A stretch of 10,531 nt of DNA, taken from NCBI GenBank assembly GCA_946478985.1, contig CAMLDZ010000107.1, positions 1 through 10,531 of the forward strand, given 5' to 3'. Of this stretch, positions 1 to 5,623 are shown piece after piece (position 1 is the first letter of the stretch; every line of letters starts with the position of its first letter). The notes under the pieces were generated by a model. The model was given only the letters and a program-made list of their open reading frames with translations, was not told where the DNA came from and ran no database searches. This DNA is from an uncultured Solimonas sp. GTDB lineage: Bacteria; Pseudomonadota; Gammaproteobacteria; Nevskiales; Nevskiaceae. Position numbers and translations under genes: made by a program.

Positions 1-1
1 C

Positions 2-55
2 TTCCACCGCCTGTTCGACACCATCGCACTGTGGATCGCCCGGCTGCTCGGCTGA
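2..55 (+). CDS. 3' end of a gene, possibly a DacA/PBP5-type D-Ala-D-Ala carboxypeptidase (partial)
   Basis: An open frame enters from the left edge and stops at TGA 53-55, giving the last 17 residues, FHRLFDTIALWIARLLG. This short tail is amphipathic: F, L, F, I, L, W, I and L recur at helical spacing with Arg and Asp between them. PBP5-type D,D-carboxypeptidases end in just such a helix, which anchors them to the outer face of the inner membrane, and their tails share a pattern of aromatic-Arg-Leu-x-Asp-x-Ile followed by Trp. Support for the call also comes from lipB at the other end of the window, because dacA, ybeD and lipB are neighbours in many gammaproteobacteria. Only 17 residues are visible, so the identity is an inference. 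The gene is convergent with TBDR1, with only 7 nt between the two stops and no hairpin between them. Confidence 0.45.
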   Translation, partial: FHRLFDTIALWIARLLG

Positions 56-62
56 TCCGCCG

Positions 63-2579
63 CTACAGGAAATTGGCGCTGAGCGTCAGGTACAGCGAGC
101 GACGCAAGCCGAGGTAGAACGAGCCGCGCTGCTCGTTGTCGGTGTACTCGCTCGGCGAAATGAAGCCGACGTAGCGCTCGTCAAACACGTTGTAGAGATT
201 CAGCTGCAGCCGGACGCCGCCGGGCGCCTGGCGAAAGCGCAGCAGCTGGTAGCCTAGATTGAGATCGGCCGTCGCGTAGCCATCGACGCGCTCGTCGTTG
301 GCGGCGGTCGAATAGCGGCGGCCGGTGTATTTCATGGCGCCGCCCATCGACCAGCGATCGGCGCTGTACAGCGCGTCGACACCGGCCATCAGCTCCGGCG
401 TATCCGGCACCGAGCGATCCTTCACCGCGACGACGACCAGCTGCTGCTGGTCGCCGTCATAGGTCTGGTAGTCGTCGCGAAAGCGCGAGCGGTTCAGCGA
501 TAGCGTCGAGCCGATGCGCAAGCGCCGCAGCGGGCTCCAGTACAGCGCCAGCTCGGCACCATAGGTCTCCACGCCGCCGACATTGCGATAGGCCTCCTCG
601 CCGACCAGGAAGGGATCGATGACCGTCAGCTCGAAAATTCTCTGCGCATAGCGAATGTGGTAGAGCGCCAGCGAGCCGCTGAGCTGCTCGCGCACGCTGC
701 GCAAGCCGAGGTCGATGTTGCGCGAGGTCTCCGGCCGCAGATCCGAGGCATAGGCCACCGAGCCGACAGCATTGCGCGGTACCGCACTGAAGTTCTCGGC
801 GTAGTTGGCGAACAACTCCTCGTGGCTGCCAAGCTTCCAGGTCAGGCCGAGCTGAGGCTGGAAGGGATCGCGATCGACCCGCGTCAAATCGGCATGGGTC
901 TGCGTGTTGAACGCCCGGGTGTTCGGCAGCCCTTCGAAATGACGCTCGACGTGCAGACCCTTGAAGCCGGCGTCGACTGTCAGCGCGCCGCCGAGCCAGC
1001 GGCTGGAATCGCCAAGGTAGAGCTGCGTGACGCGCGTATCGAAGTCGCGATCGTAGTAGACGATGATCGGCGCGCCTTCAGTCTGCAGCGCGCCATCGTC
1101 GTCGACGTTGAACAACGGGCGCCGCTGCGAGAACCGGTAGCGCTCGTACCAACCGCCAAGCTGCAGCGTGTGCGTTTCCGCCGACCAGCTCAGTTTGAAC
1201 GTGGCGCCGCCGCGATTTCCCGACAGCGTCTCGCGACGCGCGGTGATGCCCCGGCCGTCATATGGCGCGATGTCGGCCCGGTCGGGAACGCCGGTGTCGG
1301 CCGCGGTCGCGGCGGCGTACAGCGACTGCGCCGAGCTCGGAGCGACGCCGCCGAGCCCGTAGCCCTGCTTGCGCTCGTAGTACGGCAGCAACTCCACGCT
1401 CAGATTCGACGTCAGCTCCCTCTGCACCAGCAGACTGAGCAACTGGTCTTCGCGTCCATTGGTCCACATCTCGTAGTGCAGCGCGTCGAGTTCCGGATCG
1501 CCGCTGAGTTCGGGCCGCAGATCGAAGAACGGATTGACGTGTCCGCGCGCGTCATAGGTCTGCATGTCGTGGTCGTCACGGTTGCCGTAGCGGTAGCTCA
1601 GCCGCAGCCTGCCGCCTTGCAAGGCCTGTTCGAGCTGCACACTGCCGTGCTCGACGTCCATGCCGGCGCGGCGGTTATCGAACTGCACCGCGCGCGTGCG
1701 CGAGCCGCTGAAGCTGGCGATCGGCCCCCCGTGCCACCAGGCCGGCGTGTCCAGATGCGCATAGAGGCGCGTCAGTTCGTTGGCACCGACGGTGTTCGAC
1801 AGCACCGCATTCCAGGCACCCAACGGCGTCGAGGTGAAGTAGCGCACCGAGCCGCCGAGCGCATGGTACGAAGGCATCGTCACATCGCCCGAGCCCTGCG
1901 CGACCGTTAGCGAGGCGAGATCTTCGGTATCGACGAAGCGGCTCGGCGGACTGCCGTCGCGCAGGTCGTAGCTCTCCAGCGGGACCCCGTCGAGCGAGAT
2001 ACCGACCTGCTCGCTGCCGAAGCCGCGGATCCGCACCGAGTTGCCGAATTCGTAGAGGCCGAACGGATCGGACATTTGCACATTGATGCCCGGCAGATTG
2101 CCGAAGAAGGCCTGCACCGCGACACCCGGCGCCTTGCCGGCGATTTCCTGCGGCACCACGGTGTTGGAGGCGCGCGTGTGGCCGCGGCCGATGATGATGA
2201 TGGTGTCGAGCAGACGGCTCTCGTCGAGCGGCTCGGCCGCGCTGTCGTCGCGCTGCGCCACCACCACGGTGTCGCTGCCGATGACCTGAAACTGCAACGC
2301 AGTACCGCGCAGCAGTTCGGTCAAGGCCTCGGCCGCAGTGGCGCGACGGCCGAAGCCGGGCGACTGCAGCGCCTGTAGATCCTGGGCGGCGGTCACGACC
2401 TGGATCTGCGTGAGTTCGGAGAAGCGCGTCAACGCGGTGGCAAGGGGCTGCGCCGGAATATCGAAGTCGAGCACCACCGCCAGATCGGCGCGGGCCAACC
2501 CGGCGTGCATCGCCAGTGCCAACATGCCGCCGTACAGCATGCATCCGGCCCCGTGCCATGACCGATGCCCGTCCTTCAT
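63..2579 (-). CDS. TonB-dependent outer-membrane receptor with N-terminal STN signalling domain (TBDR1)
   Basis: The product is an 838-residue outer-membrane transporter of the FecA/FpvA transducer class, which would import a ligand using TonB energy and report its binding to a FecR-type regulator. A signal peptide (about 1-31, cleavage near ARA/D) leads into an STN domain (about 36-108, starting FDIPAQPLATAL). A TonB-box-like stretch, LDTIIIIG, lies at 124-131. The plug follows (about 132-250) with VQMSDPFGLYEFGNSVRIRG, LDGVPLE and AQGSGDV, then a 22-strand-type barrel with NVFDERYV near the end. The last residues are NFL, so Phe is penultimate instead of terminal, a small oddity for an outer-membrane protein. 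ATG 2579 is chosen because it opens a good signal peptide. The nearest Shine-Dalgarno-like GGAGG is rather far, about 13 nt away. It is a paralogue of TBDR2, follows the Rid gene after a 351-nt gap and may have its own promoter. The ligand cannot be read from the sequence. Confidence 0.93.
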   Translation of the reverse strand: MKDGHRSWHGAGCMLYGGMLALAMHAGLARADLAVVLDFDIPAQPLATALTRFSELTQIQVVTAAQDLQALQSPGFGRRATAAEALTELLRGTALQFQVIGSDTVVVAQRDDSAAEPLDESRLLDTIIIIGRGHTRASNTVVPQEIAGKAPGVAVQAFFGNLPGINVQMSDPFGLYEFGNSVRIRGFGSEQVGISLDGVPLESYDLRDGSPPSRFVDTEDLASLTVAQGSGDVTMPSYHALGGSVRYFTSTPLGAWNAVLSNTVGANELTRLYAHLDTPAWWHGGPIASFSGSRTRAVQFDNRRAGMDVEHGSVQLEQALQGGRLRLSYRYGNRDDHDMQTYDARGHVNPFFDLRPELSGDPELDALHYEMWTNGREDQLLSLLVQRELTSNLSVELLPYYERKQGYGLGGVAPSSAQSLYAAATAADTGVPDRADIAPYDGRGITARRETLSGNRGGATFKLSWSAETHTLQLGGWYERYRFSQRRPLFNVDDDGALQTEGAPIIVYYDRDFDTRVTQLYLGDSSRWLGGALTVDAGFKGLHVERHFEGLPNTRAFNTQTHADLTRVDRDPFQPQLGLTWKLGSHEELFANYAENFSAVPRNAVGSVAYASDLRPETSRNIDLGLRSVREQLSGSLALYHIRYAQRIFELTVIDPFLVGEEAYRNVGGVETYGAELALYWSPLRRLRIGSTLSLNRSRFRDDYQTYDGDQQQLVVVAVKDRSVPDTPELMAGVDALYSADRWSMGGAMKYTGRRYSTAANDERVDGYATADLNLGYQLLRFRQAPGGVRLQLNLYNVFDERYVGFISPSEYTDNEQRGSFYLGLRRSLYLTLSANFL

Positions 2580-2645
2580 ACCGTGCCGCCGGCCTCCAGT
2601 TTCGCCATTGAAACCCGCGGAGCCCTTCCGCCATCCGGACCGTCA

Positions 2646-2676
2646 GTCCGGCGGTGCCGGGCCCGGACCGGCGGAC
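2646..2676. repeat. Large imperfect palindrome in the TBDR1 leader
   Basis: Arms GTCCGGCGGT (2646-2655) and ACCGGCGGAC (2667-2676) pair with one mismatch. They enclose a GC core, 2656-2666, which itself contains the perfect palindrome CCGGGCCCGG. In RNA this would form a long, very stable stem-loop about 70-100 nt before the TBDR1 start; in DNA it could be a dimeric protein site. There is no following T-run, so it does not look like a classic terminator. In such GC-rich DNA, chance self-complementarity cannot be dismissed. Confidence 0.45.
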
Positions 2677-2895
2677 GCCGATGCTGCCGCCGCGGCGCCG
2701 TCAGCGCGGCCAGGCCAGGGGTAGCCGCGATGCGGACGTTAAAAGAGCCCCGGAGACGCCTCTTGCCGATGAACTGCAGGGAGGGTGATGCAAATGGCAG
2801 GCCACGGCATGCGGCGGCGCTCCGTCCACTTCGGTGCCGCCGCCAGGGCCTTCGACGTCGCCGGGGCAATCCCCTGGGGAGGGGTTCGGACTGTC

Positions 2896-2921
2896 TGCCG
2901 GCGCGCCGCAGCGCGCCGGCA
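2896..2921 (-). terminator. Strong GC hairpin just downstream of the Rid gene
   Basis: A perfect 11-bp stem (TGCCGGCGCGC against GCGCGCCGGCA) closes a 4-nt loop. It begins 9 nt after the Rid stop codon on the - strand. The position is right for a transcript end or an mRNA 3' stabiliser, but no T-run follows the stem. It could be a weak terminator, a processing or stability element, or a partial transcription brake between the enzyme genes and TBDR1. Confidence 0.5.
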
Positions 2922-2930
2922 GCGCAGAGC

Positions 2931-3440
2931 TCAGGGACGCACCGCGATCACTTCGATTTCCACCAGGAAGTACGGCCGCACCAGCGCCGCCACCTGCACG
3001 GTCGAGCGCGCCGGCAGATTGGGCTGCGCAGCGGTACCGAAGAAGCTCGAGTAGGCAGCCATCATTCCTTCGAAGTCGAGCTTGCCGCCCTTGCCCGGAT
3101 CGCCGCTCAGGAACACTGTCATCTTGACGACGTCCTTCATCGACAGGCCCATGGTCTTGAGATTGGCCTCGATGGTCTTGAGCACGCCCATCGTCTGTGT
3201 CTTGGTGTCGCCATACGCCGCCAGGGTTTCCTTCGGCGCCTTCGGATCGGCAACCGGCGGCGTTGCGCCGGACAGATAAACGACGGACTTGCCGGCCGGC
3301 ACCTCGACCGCCATCGCGATGGGGAAGTTGCCGGGGCCCTTGTAGCGGACGACGTCGGTGCCGGCGGCCTGCGCGGCCCCGCCGGCGAACAGTGCGACGC
3401 CGAGTGCCAATGTCGCCAGGGTTTTGAGGATGCGGATCAT
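2931..3440 (-). CDS. Exported Rid/YjgF/YER057c-family protein (probable periplasmic imine deaminase)
   Basis: The 169-residue product begins with a signal peptide (about 1-26: MIRILK, a hydrophobic core, then AAQAA). The rest is a Rid fold, with VVYLSG at 53-58, VVKMTVFLS at 104-112, NLPARSTVQVA at 141-151 and VEIEVIAV at 160-167. Rid enzymes hydrolyse reactive enamines and imines from amino-acid oxidation or PLP chemistry to 2-keto acids and ammonia. The Arg that grips the substrate carboxylate (R105 in E. coli RidA) is present as R145 in PARS, and the RidA E120 equivalent is E161. The N-terminal GPY(S/V)Q motif of classical RidA is not obvious, and the usual Cys after PARS is Thr, so this belongs to a divergent subgroup. 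Most Rid proteins are cytosolic, which makes the export signal notable. The gene lies 30 nt after the cytochrome gene, with AGGAG 7 nt before ATG 3440. The context argues that it handles the imine made by the flavoenzyme two genes upstream. Confidence 0.87.
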   Translation of the reverse strand: MIRILKTLATLALGVALFAGGAAQAAGTDVVRYKGPGNFPIAMAVEVPAGKSVVYLSGATPPVADPKAPKETLAAYGDTKTQTMGVLKTIEANLKTMGLSMKDVVKMTVFLSGDPGKGGKLDFEGMMAAYSSFFGTAAQPNLPARSTVQVAALVRPYFLVEIEVIAVRP

Positions 3441-3470
3441 GCGGGATCTCCTGCTGCGGTTGGGTTCGAT

Positions 3471-3887
3471 CTACTTGCGCAAAGCCTTGACCTCGGCAGC
3501 GCTGAGCGTGTCGCTGTAGGCGTTGCCGAAGTGACTGCGGACGTAATTGACGACGGCGGCGACCTGCTCATCGCTGAGCGTGCGGCCCAGTACCGGCATG
3601 GCGCCGGCCCCCTTGAGCACCATCATTGCAGGGTACTGCCTGGCGGCCAGCCGCGGGTTGGCAGCCAGCGCCGGGTAGGTGCCGGCACCGGTGGCGCCCT
3701 TGGCGTCCGCCATGTGACAGCTCTGGCAGGCGGCGCGGTACAGCGCGGCGCCATCCTTCTGCTCGAAGATATAGCCGCTGCTGAAGATCGACGCCGAGGT
3801 GAGGTCCGCCTGCGCGAACGCCGCGCCGGCCGCCAGGTCGAGACCGCCGAGCAGGAAGACGGTGGCAAGCTTGTGCATGTGCTTCAT
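3471..3887 (-). CDS. Small periplasmic class I cytochrome c
   Basis: The 138-residue product has a signal peptide (about 1-25, cleavage near AFA/Q) and one haem-binding motif, CQSCH, at 54-58. H58 is the expected proximal ligand, and M97 in GAGAMPVLG is the likely distal ligand, the usual layout of a monohaem class I cytochrome. LSDEQVAAVVNYVRSHF at 104-120 is the typical C-terminal helix. The start is only 12 nt after the flavoenzyme stop, and GGAG lies 6 nt before ATG 3887, so the two genes are probably translationally coupled. That tight pairing suggests it is the electron acceptor of the flavoenzyme, passing electrons to the respiratory chain; the role is inferred from position. The C-terminus has no second haem site and no membrane anchor. 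Confidence 0.92.
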   Translation of the reverse strand: MKHMHKLATVFLLGGLDLAAGAAFAQADLTSASIFSSGYIFEQKDGAALYRAACQSCHMADAKGATGAGTYPALAANPRLAARQYPAMMVLKGAGAMPVLGRTLSDEQVAAVVNYVRSHFGNAYSDTLSAAEVKALRK

Positions 3888-3899
3888 GTCGTTCTCCGG

Positions 3900-5501
3900 T
3901 CAGGCGCCGACCACGCGCCGGTGCAGGCGCGTGATCGCATCGAGCGAGGACAGCACCGCGCCTTCCTGCCAGCCGCCGATGTAAGACGCGTGCTCGCCGG
4001 CCAGCAGCAGGCGGTTATCGAGCTGGCAGAGATTGTCGTAATGCTGCTTGCGCGTTTCCTCGGTCCACGAGCCGGCGCAACCCAGCGTCCACGGCACGCG
4101 GTGCCAGCCCACGGCGATGCCGTTCTCGAATTCGGTCTTGTACTGCGGATGGATCGTCGCGCCGTATTCGTAGGCCTTCCTGACGCGCTCGGCCGGCGAC
4201 AGGCCGGTGAACTCGTAGGCGTTGGCACCGAACACGTAGGCGCCGAGCAGCACGCCCTTGCCGCCGGCGTGATAACCGGTGCTGGGATAGCCGATCAGCC
4301 GGTTCGGCAGATTGGTGTAGCTGATGCCGCCGTAGATGTGCTCGTCTTCTTCCCAGAAGCGGCGCTTGAACTGCAAGCCGACCTTGACCGAAGCCTCGTA
4401 CGGCACCGCGCGGATCGCCGCCTTCAGCGGCGCGCCGGCCTGTACCTCGATCTGGCTCAGCACCGACAGCGGAATGGTGCACAGGCACCAGTCGGCCGTC
4501 GCCGTCTGCGGCGCGCCGCCGGTCTTCGGATCGACATAGGTGACGGTGACTTTTCTGTCGTCCTGCTTGATCTGCGTGATCTTGGCGTTGAAGCGGATCA
4601 GCTGACCGACTTCGCGATGGAAGGCGTCGCCGATCTTGCCCATGCCCCCCACCGGCTGGAACAACGTGGTCTGAAACTCCGTCTGCATGCCGGTGCCGAT
4701 CGCGCCCCAGAGTTCCGACTTGAGGATCTGCGACAGCGGCATGATGTTCTTCGACGGCGTCGGCGCACCGCCGGCGCCGCCACCCGGCGCCTTCAACCAG
4801 CCGCGCCGCTCGCTGCTGTCCAGCCCTGGCGCGTAGGTGTAGTTCTTGTCGAGCGCGCCCCAGCTCTTCAGCGCCTGCAGCAGCAGTTCCTTGTCCTGCT
4901 TGGCGACCGGCGCATCGAGCTTGTTCTGGCTGGCCGACTTGGCGAGCAGCTCGGCGATCTGCCCGTAGAAATCCGCCTGCACCTCGCGATAGCGCTGCGG
5001 CTTGCCGCCGAACGCCTGGGTGGAGTGCAGCAGCGCGTTGTAGTTGACCTGTACGAACGGTTCGAGGGCGACACCAAAGCGCTTGCAGTAGTCGAGCACG
5101 CCATGGTGGTGATAGGGAATGCGCCAAGGACCGGGATTCAGGTAGAGGCCCGGGTCGAACTCGCACTTCTGCGTGGCGCCGCCAAGCTCGGTGTAAACGT
5201 CGCCGCCGCGCAGCGTCCAGTTACGGCCGCCGGCGCGGTTGTTGTACTCCAGCACCTGCACCTTGTAACCGGCGCGGCGCAGTTCGTAGGCCGCGACCAT
5301 ACCGGCCAGGCCGGCGCCGAGGATCAGCACAGAAGCCCCTTTGGGACTGCCCTGCAACTGCACCGGCCCCTTGTAGTCGGACTCCGCGACCAGACCCATC
5401 TCGGCCATCGCGCGGTACGAGACCGCGCTGCCCGCCACGCTGCCGATCAATGTCAGCAGCTCGCGCCGCGTCATCAGCGACGCTCCGCTGTTATCACTCA
5501 T
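3900..5501 (-). CDS. Tat-exported FAD-dependent L-amino-acid oxidase/dehydrogenase (flavin amine oxidase family)
   Basis: The 533-residue flavoprotein is expected to oxidise an L-amino acid (or related amine) to its imine outside the cytoplasm. A twin-arginine signal (TRRELLTLIG, 11-20, then a hydrophobic stretch) indicates folded export by Tat. The FAD Rossmann motif VLILGAGLAG is at 58-67, E85 would bind the ribose, and RAGGR is at 89-93. The C-terminal FAD motif AGEHASYIGGWQEGAVLS is at 501-518. NPGPWRIPYHH (122-132) matches the GPxRIP motif of L-amino-acid oxidases, whose Arg (R127 here) binds the substrate carboxylate; this favours an amino acid over a polyamine or monoamine. An unusual Gly/Pro-rich loop lies at 239-249. 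ATG 5501 is chosen because GGGGAG sits 6 nt upstream and the Tat signal follows directly; an in-frame ATG at 5579 would bury that signal. It heads the enzyme operon with cytochrome c and Rid. Oxidase (making H2O2) versus dehydrogenase cannot be decided from sequence, though the cytochrome favours the latter. Confidence 0.9.
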   Translation of the reverse strand: MSDNSGASLMTRRELLTLIGSVAGSAVSYRAMAEMGLVAESDYKGPVQLQGSPKGASVLILGAGLAGMVAAYELRRAGYKVQVLEYNNRAGGRNWTLRGGDVYTELGGATQKCEFDPGLYLNPGPWRIPYHHHGVLDYCKRFGVALEPFVQVNYNALLHSTQAFGGKPQRYREVQADFYGQIAELLAKSASQNKLDAPVAKQDKELLLQALKSWGALDKNYTYAPGLDSSERRGWLKAPGGGAGGAPTPSKNIMPLSQILKSELWGAIGTGMQTEFQTTLFQPVGGMGKIGDAFHREVGQLIRFNAKITQIKQDDRKVTVTYVDPKTGGAPQTATADWCLCTIPLSVLSQIEVQAGAPLKAAIRAVPYEASVKVGLQFKRRFWEEDEHIYGGISYTNLPNRLIGYPSTGYHAGGKGVLLGAYVFGANAYEFTGLSPAERVRKAYEYGATIHPQYKTEFENGIAVGWHRVPWTLGCAGSWTEETRKQHYDNLCQLDNRLLLAGEHASYIGGWQEGAVLSSLDAITRLHRRVVGA

Positions 5502-5507
5502 TGCTTG

Positions 5508-5513
5508 CTCCCC
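5508..5513 (-). promoter_or_regulatory. Ribosome binding site fixing the flavoenzyme start
   Basis: GGGGAG lies 6 nt before ATG 5501 on the - strand. It is the strongest Shine-Dalgarno match in this intergenic region and places the start directly ahead of the Tat signal. Confidence 0.75.
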
Positions 5514-5586
5514 TGTTTCTGGACGCCGACCGCGACCCCTCAAGGCCGCTCCCTTCAACAACGTCCGGAACGACGGCATCGGAAAT

Positions 5587-5614
5587 GCCGGAAGCGGTCG
5601 ACGCCGCTTCCGGC
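5587..5614 (-). terminator. Perfect 11-bp hairpin between TBDR2 and the flavoenzyme gene
   Basis: The arms GCCGGAAGCGG (5587-5597) and CCGCTTCCGGC (5604-5614) pair perfectly around a 6-nt loop, 9 nt after the TBDR2 stop on the - strand. Only a short ATTTCC follows the stem, not a real T-run. It could be a weak terminator that lowers read-through from TBDR2 into the enzyme genes, or a 3' stabiliser that sets different mRNA levels within one operon. Confidence 0.55.
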
Positions 5615-5623
5615 GCTGCGCGG

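Larger units (their letters stand above)
2580..2930 (-). other. 351-nt leader/intergenic region between the Rid gene and TBDR1
   Basis: I see no convincing gene here on either strand. On the - strand, reading toward TBDR1, it holds a strong GC hairpin just after the Rid stop (2896-2921), a weak AAGAG/CTCTT hairpin followed by TTTT (2743-2764), and a large imperfect palindrome (2646-2676) ending 67 nt before the TBDR1 ATG. No clear sigma-70 or ECF promoter could be assigned by eye. The length and the hairpins suggest that TBDR1 is not simply read through from the Rid gene. Confidence 0.5.

Noticed and set aside
657..1910. A long + strand open frame opposite TBDR1, and similar ones opposite TBDR2, FecR and the sigma gene (about 5450-6616, 6941-8107, 8132-9121, 9131-10273)
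   Set aside because: All are antisense shadows with low-complexity translations; the - strand genes explain these regions fully.
1675..2634. A 319-codon - strand frame overlapping the TBDR1 start in another frame
   Set aside because: Arg/Ala/Gly-rich translation without motifs; TBDR1's own frame has signal peptide, STN and plug.
3900..5501. LodA-type (quinone cofactor) amino-acid oxidase
   Set aside because: The protein has a GAGLAG Rossmann motif and the C-terminal FAD motif of flavin amine oxidases, and no LodB-like partner is present.
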